Of a stretch of DNA of 64,000 nucleotides, positions 33,566 through 42,640 are shown piece by piece. The translations under genes and the position numbers were made by a program. Within the stretch, counting starts at the first letter, position 1; every line of letters starts with the position of its first letter. The notes under the pieces are model-generated. The model saw only the letters and a program-made list of their open reading frames with translations, made no database searches and was not told where the DNA came from. The stretch is taken from the NCBI GenBank assembly GCA_963656065.1, contig CAVKGV010000010.1, positions 21,176-85,175 on the forward strand. Reading direction: 5' to 3'. Source of the DNA: Hallerella sp963656065. Its GTDB lineage: Bacteria > Fibrobacterota > Fibrobacteria > Fibrobacterales > Fibrobacteraceae.

Positions 33566-34557
33566 GGGGTATTCGACGATTTTTTTTGCCTTTCCTTCGC
33601 TTTTTCGCGGGCGGTCTTGCCGATGATGTTCAGGTTCTTCCACCGGACGAGCTTGACCCTGTTCCCGTTTTCGTCGTAAATGGCGATGTCCTTGGTGTTT
33701 ATCGATTGGAGGAGCGTCTGCATCTTAGAAACGGTCTCCTGGACTTCTTCGAGGATTTCTTTCTCGGCGAGCAGGCTTTTGCCCGCTTCGCTGTTCTCGA
33801 CTGCTTGAAGCAGCGAATCGATTTTTGAAATGCCTTGCGCCAGATCTTCTAGACCGGATTTGGCCGTTTCGATGGAGCTTTTCGCCTGGGTGTTGATTGT
33901 GTGAAAAACGGAATCTGCGGAGTTTGCCGTCTTTTCGATTGTTTCGGAAGCGACCGTTGCCTGGTCGAGAACTCCCTGCAGCTTTTCGTTCCCGAGTTCG
34001 GCGGTCGTTTCCAGGTTTTCGAGGAGGGCTTCGAGGGTCCGCTCGGAATCCTTGAACTTGCGGACGACTCCCGGGGTGGAATCCGTGCCGGAGAGAATCT
34101 CTTCGACGATTTTCTGCATATTGAGAGCCTGGTCGCGAATTTCCGAGATGAAACGCAGCGATTCCGTAATGCTCGGGACGAATTCCCCGCGGAAAACATA
34201 GTCCTTGGGGAGAATTTCTCCGGTTTGCGGACGGGACAGTTCGATTCGGCGACCGCCCATCAGCGCAAAGGCCGCATTGCGGAAGCGGGTCCCTTCGCGA
34301 AGGGTTACCGGTTCGTTAAAGACAATCGTGACTCGCGACCTGTCGCCGAGCCATTCGACACTTCCGACATGGCCGATTTCATAGCCGTTTTCGGTGACGG
34401 GATCTTCGGGAGAGAGCGCCCCGAGTTCGTCGAAGTCGATGACCGCTTGCGAGGAAGTTTCGCGGTGGGCGTGCCACATTCCGATGCTCACGCCGGTGAG
34501 AATGCAGACGATTGCACCGAAGGAAATGTAGCCGAACGCCTTGTCTGAAATTTTCAT
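33562..34557 (-). CDS. MCE-domain (MlaD-like) lipid-transport substrate-binding protein
   Basis: ATG at 34557; 331 residues. An N-terminal membrane helix (FGYISFGAIVCILTGVSIGMW) anchors it. A single MCE domain follows (about 35-125: FDELGALSPEDPVTENGYEIGHVGSVEW, VTIVFNEPVTLREGTRFR, RRIELSRPQTGEIL). The next ~170 residues are a long predicted coiled coil. MCE proteins carry phospholipids between membranes. The expected MlaE permease and MlaF ATPase are not next to it. A GGDEF gene lies upstream. Confidence 0.75.
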   Translation of the reverse strand: MKISDKAFGYISFGAIVCILTGVSIGMWHAHRETSSQAVIDFDELGALSPEDPVTENGYEIGHVGSVEWLGDRSRVTIVFNEPVTLREGTRFRNAAFALMGGRRIELSRPQTGEILPKDYVFRGEFVPSITESLRFISEIRDQALNMQKIVEEILSGTDSTPGVVRKFKDSERTLEALLENLETTAELGNEKLQGVLDQATVASETIEKTANSADSVFHTINTQAKSSIETAKSGLEDLAQGISKIDSLLQAVENSEAGKSLLAEKEILEEVQETVSKMQTLLQSINTKDIAIYDENGNRVKLVRWKNLNIIGKTAREKAKERQKKSSNTP

Positions 34558-34627
34558 ACAGGGGTGAATATAATTTTTTGAAGGCCGTTGGAAATTAGCC
34601 GAGCTTCGACATCTATCGAATAGGGCG

Positions 34628-36379
34628 TCATCGCGCAGCAACGCGGTTCCGTCCGCCTTTCTTTGCATCGTAGAGCGCCTTGTCTAGCCGCAGGAGAAGA
34701 CTTTTGTACGTATCGTTCGCCTTGGCCTCGGTGATTCCGATGCTGATGGTCAGTTTCTTTATCGGAGAAAAGTCTGCGGTCTCGATTTTACGTCGGATGC
34801 GTTCCGCGAGAATCTTTGCGCCTTTCAGGTTCGTGTTGGACAGGATGCAGATAAATTCTTCGCCGCCCCAACGCCCGAGTACGTCGCACGAACGGATGGA
34901 TGAGCTGATGATCTCCGACAGCTTGGAAAGGACGTGGTCGCCGACATCATGCCCGAACGAGTCGTTGACTTTCTTGAAAAAGTCGATGTCGTACATGAGC
35001 AGGGAAAAGTCTCCGTCGGAGCGTCGTTTGCCGACTTCGTATTCCAGAATCTCGTTGAGCTTCCGCCGGTTGAACAGGTGCGTCAGCTGGTCGTGTTCGG
35101 CAAGATCGGAAAGCTGTTGGATTGTCTTATTTAGGTCTTCGGTCGTCGCTTCGAGAAAGGTGACCAGCCGGTCCGAAAGCGAAATGAGCTTTTTCTTCGC
35201 TTCGAGCTTTTTGTCGGTGATGGGAAGCGGACTGTGGGCGAGGTCGGGTTCGCGTTCCCGGAATGCGATGGCGACGATGGACGAGTTGAGGACGCCGCCA
35301 CCGTCTAGCGTAAGCAGGATTTCGCCGCAGCCGTTGCTTGCGCAGGTTTCCGGGACGACTCTTGAAAAATATTCCAGTTCGCGTTTCGCGGTTTTGTTCC
35401 CCATAAAGAGCGGCCTGTTGGCGCAGGTGTAGAGAAGAATGGCTTCGGGCTGGAACCGTGCGATTGCGTTTGCCGTGGAAAGCGTTTCGCTAAGAAGGTA
35501 TTCCGGTTTCGAGTAAGAAAGGAAAAACTTGTGGCCCTTCTTGATTTCCGTGGAGAATGCGATGCTTCCGTCCGGCATGTAGCGGATGGGAACTTTGGCT
35601 TGCATTATGTTTCCGTTTTTCATAAGCAGCGGAAAGGCGCAGACGTTCGAATAAAAGAAATGGTTTAACTTGACATCGAGATATTTTTCATAGAACCGGG
35701 AACAGGAAAAATTGTCGATTCCGGAAACGATTCCGTTCGAGTCGCACCCTGTCACGATGTGTTCGCGGCCTAAAGGCTTCCATCCGAGACAATATCTCGT
35801 TTCTATCGCGAGTTCCTTTCCGCAGAAAGCGACGAGGAGAATTCCCTTGTCGTAGATGTTTTTCGAAGTGAAAATTTTTGATTCGTCCTTGTCGAGGGAA
35901 GGCGTTCCGGCGAGGGCGCCAAAGATGGGGACGCTTGGATTGAGGGCTCTCAATTCCTTGAGGAGCGGAGTGGGGCAAATCAGGGAACCGCTTGAAAAGC
36001 AGAGGATTCCCTTGAGATCCGGCAGATTCTGGAATTCGTGCGCAAAGGTTTTCCCGAGGACGGTTATGTCTTTCCCGGGATAATCCGTTTCAAGGATTGT
36101 GACCGATGCCTTGGAAAAGAGAAAGAGCGAAAGGCGCGTATGCGTTTGGCATTCTACCGTATTGTCGAGTTTTCCCAATGTCGTCATACCGACGATTTTT
36201 GCCTCGGGAAGCTTTTTCCTGATGGTTTCGATTTCCGCTTTTAAAAAGTCGTCTCGGCAGACCGGCTCGTAAACAATCAGGAGCCTTTCTTTCGCGGACA
36301 GATAGTCGGGACTTTTCGCAATCGCGGAGAGCGTTGCGTTCAAAGTGTTTCCGGTGATTTCGTAGGTATGCTGAATCAT
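34628..36379 (-). CDS. FIST-sensor diguanylate cyclase (FIST-N, FIST-C, GGDEF)
   Basis: A 583-residue protein. Residues about 25-210 match a FIST-N domain (KIVGMTTLGKL, GILCFSSGSLI, VPIFGALAG), and about 225-375 a FIST-C domain (GYxx-type ALLYTCANRPLFM, CASNGCGEI), both thought to sense small ligands. After a helical linker the GGDEF domain has DQLTHLFNRRKL, YDIDFFKKVNDSFGHDVGD and RWGGEEF. The I-site RxxD (RSCD) is intact at the right spacing, so the cyclase should be feedback-inhibited by c-di-GMP, unlike the cyclase at 11 kb. No signal peptide is seen. Confidence 0.85.
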   Translation of the reverse strand: MIQHTYEITGNTLNATLSAIAKSPDYLSAKERLLIVYEPVCRDDFLKAEIETIRKKLPEAKIVGMTTLGKLDNTVECQTHTRLSLFLFSKASVTILETDYPGKDITVLGKTFAHEFQNLPDLKGILCFSSGSLICPTPLLKELRALNPSVPIFGALAGTPSLDKDESKIFTSKNIYDKGILLVAFCGKELAIETRYCLGWKPLGREHIVTGCDSNGIVSGIDNFSCSRFYEKYLDVKLNHFFYSNVCAFPLLMKNGNIMQAKVPIRYMPDGSIAFSTEIKKGHKFFLSYSKPEYLLSETLSTANAIARFQPEAILLYTCANRPLFMGNKTAKRELEYFSRVVPETCASNGCGEILLTLDGGGVLNSSIVAIAFREREPDLAHSPLPITDKKLEAKKKLISLSDRLVTFLEATTEDLNKTIQQLSDLAEHDQLTHLFNRRKLNEILEYEVGKRRSDGDFSLLMYDIDFFKKVNDSFGHDVGDHVLSKLSEIISSSIRSCDVLGRWGGEEFICILSNTNLKGAKILAERIRRKIETADFSPIKKLTISIGITEAKANDTYKSLLLRLDKALYDAKKGGRNRVAAR

Positions 36380-36534
36380 TGGAGATAAAATAAATTCCTT
36401 TTCGCGGAAAGGGGGCGGGATGTGAAATGGTGTTGTTCCCGGTCACGATTTCTTTTGTATTTGTGGCGAATTTCGGATGTTTTCGCCTTAAATTGTTTTA
36501 TATTTAATCCATCAAATTTTTCAAAGGACATAAA

Positions 36535-37809
36535 ATGGCAAAAGTTGCTAAGAATTCCAAGAAAAAGGTCGTTCTCGCCTATAGCGGCGGACTGGATACT
36601 TCCGTAATCATTCCCTGGCTGAAGGAAAATTACGACTGCGAAGTCATCGCTTTTGCGGCGGATTTGGGACAGAACGATTTCCCGAGCGAAGCGGCGCTAG
36701 AAAAGAAGGCGCTGGCGACGGGAGCATCGAAATGCTACGTGCTCGATCTGAAAAAAGAATTTCTGGAAGACTATGTCTGGCCGACGGTCCGCACCGGGGC
36801 AAAGTACGAAGGCACCTACCTGTTGGGAACTTCCTTTGCGCGTCCGCTGATTGCGAAGTATCAGGTGAAAATCGCCCAGATGGAAGGCGCCTATGCGGTA
36901 GCCCATGGGGCGACCGGCAAGGGAAACGACCAGGTCCGTTTCGAACTGACTTACGCTGCATTGGATCCGTCCCTCAAGGTAATCGCTCCGTGGAAGGACC
37001 CGAAGTGGGAATTCCACGACCGCGAAGGCATGATCGACTATCTCGACGCTCATAAAATCCCGCACGACGGCATATCCAAGAAGAAAATCTATTCCGAAGA
37101 CGGAAACCTCTGGCACCTTTCCCACGAAGGTGGCATCCTCGAAGAACCGGACAAGGAACACAAGTATGACATGCTCAAGCATACGAAGACCTACGAAAAG
37201 GCTCCGAACAAGCCGGGCTATGTCACGATTTCCTTTGAAAAGGGAAACCCTGTTGCTCTCGACGGCAAGAAGATGGGCGCCGTGGAACTTCTCGAAAAGC
37301 TGAATGCCATCGGCGGCGAACACGCCTGCGGTCTTATCGATATCGTCGAAGACCGTCTGGTCGGTCTCAAGAGCCGCGGTGTCTATGAAACTCCGGGCGG
37401 AACCCTGCTCTACAAGGCCCACGAATGCCTCGAACAGCTCGTTCTCGACAAGGAAACGATGTTCGAAAAGCAGAAAATGGCGATGACGTATGCGAACCTC
37501 GTCTATAACGGCGAATGGTTCACCCCGCTCCGCCAGGCGATGGATGCGTTTGTCGCGGAAACCCAGAAGGTGGTGACGGGCGACGTCCGTCTGAAGCTTT
37601 ACAAGGGAAATGTCATCCCGGCGGGCATGAAGAGCCCTTACAGCCTCTACGACATGGATCTCGGCGGCTTCTCCGACGTGGAAATGTACGACCAGAAGGA
37701 CGCTTCGGGATTTATCCGCTGTTTCGGCCTTCCGCTGAAAACGCGCGCCCTTTTGCTCGGCAAGAAGACGAATGTCGATTTCGGCAAGGTGAACGTCAAG
37801 AAAAAATAA
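36535..37809 (+). CDS. argG: Argininosuccinate synthase
   Basis: ArgG joins citrulline and aspartate with ATP, the step before ArgH. 424 residues. The N-type ATP site AYSGGLDTSVIIPWLKENY and the citrulline/aspartate-binding GTSFARPLIAK, HGATGKGNDQVRFEL, and GIDIVEDRLVGLKSRGVYETPGG region are all intact. An AAAGGA site sits before the ATG, and a TATATTT box lies about 40 bases upstream. A clear terminator follows, so it is probably transcribed alone. Confidence 0.95.
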   Translation: MAKVAKNSKKKVVLAYSGGLDTSVIIPWLKENYDCEVIAFAADLGQNDFPSEAALEKKALATGASKCYVLDLKKEFLEDYVWPTVRTGAKYEGTYLLGTSFARPLIAKYQVKIAQMEGAYAVAHGATGKGNDQVRFELTYAALDPSLKVIAPWKDPKWEFHDREGMIDYLDAHKIPHDGISKKKIYSEDGNLWHLSHEGGILEEPDKEHKYDMLKHTKTYEKAPNKPGYVTISFEKGNPVALDGKKMGAVELLEKLNAIGGEHACGLIDIVEDRLVGLKSRGVYETPGGTLLYKAHECLEQLVLDKETMFEKQKMAMTYANLVYNGEWFTPLRQAMDAFVAETQKVVTGDVRLKLYKGNVIPAGMKSPYSLYDMDLGGFSDVEMYDQKDASGFIRCFGLPLKTRALLLGKKTNVDFGKVNVKKK

Positions 37810-37832
37810 TCCATCTAATTTGGAATAAGAAA

Positions 37833-37859
37833 GGCTCCGCGTTGCGGGGTCTTTTTTTT
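37833..37859 (+). terminator. Terminator after argG
   Basis: Stem GGCTCCGC / GCGGGGTC with two G-U pairs and a GTT loop, followed by eight T. Confidence 0.75.
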
Positions 37860-38000
37860 GTATTTCCTGTAAAACAGTTTTCGCTTTTAGAAATCGCGGA
37901 CCTGTCTCATTGAACGACTTTTCAAAGATAGGCTTTGCATTTGTAAAATCGGAAGCATATTTTTAAAAACACCTCAGACCCCTTTCTCATAGGAGGCTAT

Positions 38001-39404
38001 ATGGATCAGATCGCGGCAAGAAGAATCTCGCTAGGCCATGTAATCAAAATTACGTTGGCTGCCGCCTTGGGCGGATTTCTTTTTGGTTTTGATTCGTCTG
38101 TCATCAACGGAGCGAACGGTGCACTCCAGGTACATTTCAACATGAGCGATCACCAGCTGGGGCTGGCCGTTGCGCTGTCGCTTATCGGTGCGGCTGCCGG
38201 TGCCTATTTTGCGGGCCGCCTGGCGGATGCGTTTGGGCGTGTCCGTTGCATGATTGCGGCTTCGGTGCTTTTCCTAGTGAGCGCTATCGGTTCGGGAATT
38301 CCTTTCGGCGTTCCCGATTTTATTGTTTGGCGCGTCATCGGCGGCATCGGTGTCGGCATGGCGAGCATCATCGCGCCCATCTATATCGCGGAAACGGCTC
38401 CGGCGGAATTGCGTGGGCGCCTCGGTTCCTTGCAGCAGCTTGCGATCGTGGTTGGAATTTTTGTCGCACTTCTTTCCAACTATGTGATAGTCCGGATTGC
38501 GGGGTCTGCGGGAAACGTGATGATCGGAAATTTCAGGGCTTGGCAAATCATGTTCTGGGTCGAGATCCTGCCGGCAGTTCTCTACGGAATCGCCGCTCTC
38601 CGACTTCCGGAATCCCCGAGGTTCCTGATTTCCCAGGGTCGCCTTGAAGAAGCAAAGAAAATCTTTGAAAAAATCAGTTCCGAAAATGTGGAAGAACGCG
38701 TTGTATCGGTCCAAAAATCCTTTAACCAGGAAAAACGCCATCATCTTTCCGACCTGCTTGATACGCTGGCGAACGGAAAGAAACGGATTTCGCCGATTGT
38801 CTGGGCGGGCTTGGGACTTGCCATTCTCCAGCAGCTGGTCGGTATCAACGTCATTTTCTATTATGGGACGATGCTCTGGCAGAGCGTGGGCTTTGGCGAA
38901 AGCGACGCCTTCCTTTCGAGCCTCATCAACAGCGGAATCAACCTGCTGATGACGGTTGTCGCGATTCTTCTGATTGATAAAATCGGGCGCAAGTCCCTGC
39001 TGCTCATCGGAAGCGTCGGGATGACCTTTACGCTGGGCGCGCTTGCCCTGTGCTTCCTTGTGGGAGGAACCGGAGGAAATCTCGGACCTCTTGCCGCGAA
39101 AATCGCGCTTGTGGCGGCGAACCTCTATGTCGCATTCTTTGCGGCGACTTGGGGTCCTGTGATGTGGGTGATGCTCGGTGAAATGTTCAACAACCGCATC
39201 CGCGCTGTCGCCATTTCGATCTGCGGTCTTGCCCAATGGTTTGCGAATTTCCTTGTCACCTGGTCGTTCCCGCTTTTGACCGGGCACAAGGGAATCGGAG
39301 TCGGTCCGACCTACCTGCTCTATACGCTATTCGCCTTTATCAGTATCTTCTTCGTGGCGAAGTTCATCCGGGAGACGAAAGGAAAACAGCTCGAAGAAAT
39401 GTAA
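38001..39404 (+). CDS. Sugar transporter, MFS sugar-porter family
   Basis: A 467-residue transporter with 12 helices and sugar-porter signatures: GGFLFGFDSSVINGA in helix 1, GRLADAFGRVRCM in loop 2-3, PIYIAETAPAELRGRLGSLQQ, LPESPRFL at the central loop, GxNVIFYYG in helix 7, and RETKGKQLEE at the end. These fit XylE/GLUT-like proton-sugar symporters. The substrate is unknown; xylose or glucose is plausible in a plant-fibre degrader. An AGGAGG site precedes the ATG. It is probably a single-gene unit. Confidence 0.88.
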   Translation: MDQIAARRISLGHVIKITLAAALGGFLFGFDSSVINGANGALQVHFNMSDHQLGLAVALSLIGAAAGAYFAGRLADAFGRVRCMIAASVLFLVSAIGSGIPFGVPDFIVWRVIGGIGVGMASIIAPIYIAETAPAELRGRLGSLQQLAIVVGIFVALLSNYVIVRIAGSAGNVMIGNFRAWQIMFWVEILPAVLYGIAALRLPESPRFLISQGRLEEAKKIFEKISSENVEERVVSVQKSFNQEKRHHLSDLLDTLANGKKRISPIVWAGLGLAILQQLVGINVIFYYGTMLWQSVGFGESDAFLSSLINSGINLLMTVVAILLIDKIGRKSLLLIGSVGMTFTLGALALCFLVGGTGGNLGPLAAKIALVAANLYVAFFAATWGPVMWVMLGEMFNNRIRAVAISICGLAQWFANFLVTWSFPLLTGHKGIGVGPTYLLYTLFAFISIFFVAKFIRETKGKQLEEM

Positions 39405-39419
39405 AATTCACATCTATGG

Positions 39420-39454
39420 AAAATCCCTTGGCGATAAGTCGAGGGATTTTTTTT
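39420..39454 (+). terminator. Terminator after the sugar transporter
   Basis: AAAATCCCT and AGGGATTTT arms with a 13-base loop, ending in a run of eight T. Confidence 0.6.
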
Positions 39455-39505
39455 ATGGGTATTTTCTTTTCGGACGGGAAAATGACGTAGAGAAAAGGCT
39501 AGACG

Positions 39506-39994
39506 TCAAAGCCTGTGGAAAAAGAGCATCAGGTCTTCGAAGCTTCCGTCATTCTTGCGGTAACATTTCGGGATCGTGCCGAGACTTTCGAATCCCAGCT
39601 TTTCGTATAGGCGAATCGCCGAGACGTTGGATTTGACAACCGCATTGAACTGGAGAACGTGAAATCCTTTCGTCCTTCCCTGGGCGAGGCTGTCTTCGAC
39701 TAAAAGCTTGCCTATCCCCTTGCCGCGCGCATCCTTGTTGACCGCATAGCTTGCGTTGGCGATTGTCGCACAGCGCCCGATATTGTTCGGATGTAAAATG
39801 TAAAGGCCGAGAATTTTCCCGTTTTCCTCGGCGACGGCGGTGTGGTCCTGCGAAGAAAAAAAATATTCCGCATCGCTGTCGGTTTCAAAACCGCGCTCTT
39901 GCGGAAAGGCGTTTGCCGCTTCGACGACTTCGTTCCAGATGGCTCGCATGGCGGGAACATCTTCGCTTGAAAATTTTCGGATCCGTATAGACAT
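39506..39994 (-). CDS. GNAT-family N-acetyltransferase
   Basis: A 162-residue GNAT protein. The acetyl-CoA site (motif A) is NASYAVNKDARGKGIGKLLVEDSL with the R/QxxGxG/A pattern RGKGIGK, and motif B is SAIRLYEKLGFESLG, both typical. It resembles phosphinothricin-acetyltransferase-like enzymes, but the substrate is not shown. It is convergent with the sugar transporter and lies 58 bases after the esterase start-to-stop direction on the same strand. Confidence 0.85.
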   Translation of the reverse strand: MSIRIRKFSSEDVPAMRAIWNEVVEAANAFPQERGFETDSDAEYFFSSQDHTAVAEENGKILGLYILHPNNIGRCATIANASYAVNKDARGKGIGKLLVEDSLAQGRTKGFHVLQFNAVVKSNVSAIRLYEKLGFESLGTIPKCYRKNDGSFEDLMLFFHRL

Positions 39995-40052
39995 TGGTTA
40001 TTGTCCTCGATCCGAAAATCTAGAATTTTGCCGCGGAAAAATATCGAATGTT

Positions 40053-41516
40053 TTACGGCGTGAAACGCCTGTATTGGTAAGGCCCTTGCGGATATTTGCT
40101 ACGGAGATTTCTGACGGCATCCTCTTCGTCGGAATTCGTAAAGTACGAACCGAGCTTTTTCCCGTTCATATCGTAGATGCGGTAGGAACTCGCCGTTTTT
40201 CTTTTTCCCGGAGCGGCAATTTTTTCGACGCCGTTTGCGGAAAACAGGATATAATCTACGTTAAAGTAGGGTTCATCTACAACAAGCTTTAACAGATGCT
40301 CGCCCTTGGAAATTTTGGACGTTTTGCCGGAAACATCGGCAAAGCTCGTGAAGCTCCCCGTGTTGGGAATGGAGACTTGCGCAATTTCGGAACCGTCGAT
40401 TTGCAGGGAGAACGACGCTCCATCGCTTTCCGATGCGACCCTTGCGACAAATTCGTATTCTCCGGAACTTTCGGCATTTATCGAAAAGAGGAGCCATTCG
40501 CCTTTTTGAGTCCATCCGTAAAAGAAGTTTCCGTCGGCGCTGTCGATTCCCGCATTGTCTTCCCGATAGACGCTTGTGGCATTTTCGGGATCGAGGTCGT
40601 TAAAGGCGACGCCTTGTCCACCGCGATCGTAATTTTCCGCTTCGATTTTCCCGGGAATGGAAATTCGTTCGAGGTATGGCGTGCTGCTTGCTTTTTCGGT
40701 GTCGTTCTTGAGCAGGGAGAGCATTGTTTGCGCGTAACGCTTGCCTAGAAGCTGGTAACCCGCATTGTCGAAGTGCAGATTGTCGGAGCCTCCGCTGCAA
40801 TCCTTGGAGCTTACGACGTGGGCTGTCGGGATCTTGTTCGGGAGAGCGTCGATTTGGCTGTTCGCCGAGGAACATTGTCCGCCTTGCAGCACTTCGCCGA
40901 CTAGAAGCGGAACGCTGTCTGCGGAAAGTTCGAGATCGGAAAGCATATCCCCGTAAACTTTTTTTACCGTTTGCGCCCATGTGTCGTTGTAGGCGTCGGT
41001 TTCTCCCTGGTGCATGAGGATTCCTTTGATGACTCCGACTTTTTTCGCTTCCTTTGCCAGATCGATTATCCGTCCGTAGGGGTTTCCGCCGTAATCGGCG
41101 GCTTTTTGCTGCATCCAGGATTCAGCGCTTGCGAGATAGCTTTCGTATTGCGCCTTGTCAAAAAGCTTGATGCTTGAACCGGCGACGGCAACCGGAATGA
41201 CTCCAACGGTCACGTTCGGAAGGCTGTCGGCGAGAGTCTTTCCGAAATAATCGGCCGGAGAAAGTCCCGTGTAGCAGTGGAACAGCGGGGGAACGGCGAC
41301 ACTCCAGTTCCCGAGCGTTCTTTCCATGTTCGAACACGAAACGGAGGCGAGGACTTTAAACCGTTCGTTCTGGATCTTGTTCTCAGCGATGACATCGGCC
41401 TGGCCTTCCATGTTGGACTGCCCGAATGCGATGTAGATGTGAAAGTTTGGATCGGGAGCCGCAAATGCCATTTGGCATGCGGCAACGAATAGGCTGATGG
41501 CGAAAATCTTGTTCAC
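40053..41516 (-). CDS. Secreted acetyl-xylan esterase (CE6/SASA) with CBM6-like domain and C-terminal sorting tail
   Basis: GTG start at 41516 with an AAGGAAT site; 487 residues. A signal peptide (KIFAISLFVAACQMAFA) is followed by an SGNH-type esterase (about 25-245) with IAFGQSNMEG (nucleophile Ser), MHQGETDAY and DNLHFDNAGY (Asp/His), the CE6 pattern. A beta-sandwich domain (about 265-410) starting IEAENYDRGGQGVAFND resembles CBM6. The last ~55 residues (YRIYDMNGKKLG..., ending RRFTP) look like a secretion/sorting tail. It should remove acetyl groups from hemicellulose at or outside the cell surface. Confidence 0.85.
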   Translation of the reverse strand: MNKIFAISLFVAACQMAFAAPDPNFHIYIAFGQSNMEGQADVIAENKIQNERFKVLASVSCSNMERTLGNWSVAVPPLFHCYTGLSPADYFGKTLADSLPNVTVGVIPVAVAGSSIKLFDKAQYESYLASAESWMQQKAADYGGNPYGRIIDLAKEAKKVGVIKGILMHQGETDAYNDTWAQTVKKVYGDMLSDLELSADSVPLLVGEVLQGGQCSSANSQIDALPNKIPTAHVVSSKDCSGGSDNLHFDNAGYQLLGKRYAQTMLSLLKNDTEKASSTPYLERISIPGKIEAENYDRGGQGVAFNDLDPENATSVYREDNAGIDSADGNFFYGWTQKGEWLLFSINAESSGEYEFVARVASESDGASFSLQIDGSEIAQVSIPNTGSFTSFADVSGKTSKISKGEHLLKLVVDEPYFNVDYILFSANGVEKIAAPGKRKTASSYRIYDMNGKKLGSYFTNSDEEDAVRNLRSKYPQGPYQYRRFTP

Positions 41517-41672
41517 GTAGCGATTCCTTGTTTATTAAGTTTGCTTCTTTTTGAAAACTAAAACAAAGTTTTGCACAAACGAAGAGTGTATGTGAATTTT
41601 TTGTTGTTAAAAATTAAACGTCCGAATTTTTTTTGACGAAGGCCGACTTTTCGATTTTTTATATTGTCGGGC

Positions 41673-42638
41673 ATGATACTTTTTTGGATTGGTTTTTTGG
41701 CTTTTGTCGGTGTGATGCTTGCTCTAGACCTTTGCGTCTTGAACAAAAAGGATCATGAAATCGGGGTCGGCGAGGCGCTCAAATGGACGGGCATCTGGAT
41801 CGTTCTTGCGGTCCTTTTCGGCGTCTTCATCTTTTTTGCCTACGAGCATCATTTTCTGGGAATCGGGATCCATGACGGGGCGTCTCTTTCTGGGATAGAT
41901 GCCTTTGTGGAATATCTTACGGGATACGTTCTGGAAAAGTCGCTTTCCCTGGACAACATCTTTGTGATGGCGGCGATATTTTCCTATTTCGGAATCCCGA
42001 GGATTTACCAGCATCGCGTGCTTTTCTGGGGAATTCTTGGTGCGTTGGTTTTGCGGGGCGCCTTTATCCTGGGCGGCACGGCGCTGATTTCACGTTTTCA
42101 TTTTTTGATGTATTTTTTCGGTGCGTTCCTCATCTTTACGGCTATCAAGATGCAGTTTTCGAAGACGGACGGCGAAGTGGATCCTTCGAAGAACATTGCC
42201 GTGAGATTTGCCAGGAAAATTTTCCCGGTGACGGATGAACGCCACGGACATGATTTCTTTGTGAAAAAGGACGGCAATCGCTTTGCCACTCCGCTTTTCC
42301 TTTCGCTGGTTGTTATCGAATCGTCGGATGTACTTTTTGCCGTTGATAGCATTCCGGCGGTTTTTGGCGTTACGCTCGATCCGTTCCTGGTGTTTACGTC
42401 GAACATCATGGCGATTCTCGGTTTGCGCTCGCTTTATTTTGCTCTTGCGGCGATGCTCGGCATGTTCCGATTCCTGAAAAACGCGCTGGTTGTTGTCCTC
42501 GCCTTTGTCGGAGTCAAGATGCTTGCCGCGTCCTTTGTGGAATTGCCTAGCTGGGTAAGCTTAGCCGTCGTCTTTTTGATGATTGGGATAGGAATTCTCG
42601 CCAGTGTCCTGATTCCCGAGAAAAAGAAAGAAGCCTAG
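41673..42638 (+). CDS. TerC/Alx-family integral membrane protein
   Basis: A ~321-residue protein with about eight membrane helices. Family signatures are EYLTGYVLEKSLSLDNIFVM and LVVIESSDVLFAVDSIPAVFGVTLDPFLVFTSN, with the conserved acidic residues thought to bind metal (manganese or calcium) in Alx/TerC proteins. It may help manganese export near secretion of metalloproteins. The ATG at 41673 is chosen; no strong ribosome site is seen, and TATATT ends only eight bases before it. It runs two bases into the radical SAM gene. Confidence 0.85.
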   Translation: MILFWIGFLAFVGVMLALDLCVLNKKDHEIGVGEALKWTGIWIVLAVLFGVFIFFAYEHHFLGIGIHDGASLSGIDAFVEYLTGYVLEKSLSLDNIFVMAAIFSYFGIPRIYQHRVLFWGILGALVLRGAFILGGTALISRFHFLMYFFGAFLIFTAIKMQFSKTDGEVDPSKNIAVRFARKIFPVTDERHGHDFFVKKDGNRFATPLFLSLVVIESSDVLFAVDSIPAVFGVTLDPFLVFTSNIMAILGLRSLYFALAAMLGMFRFLKNALVVVLAFVGVKMLAASFVELPSWVSLAVVFLMIGIGILASVLIPEKKKEA

Positions 42639-42640
42639 CG

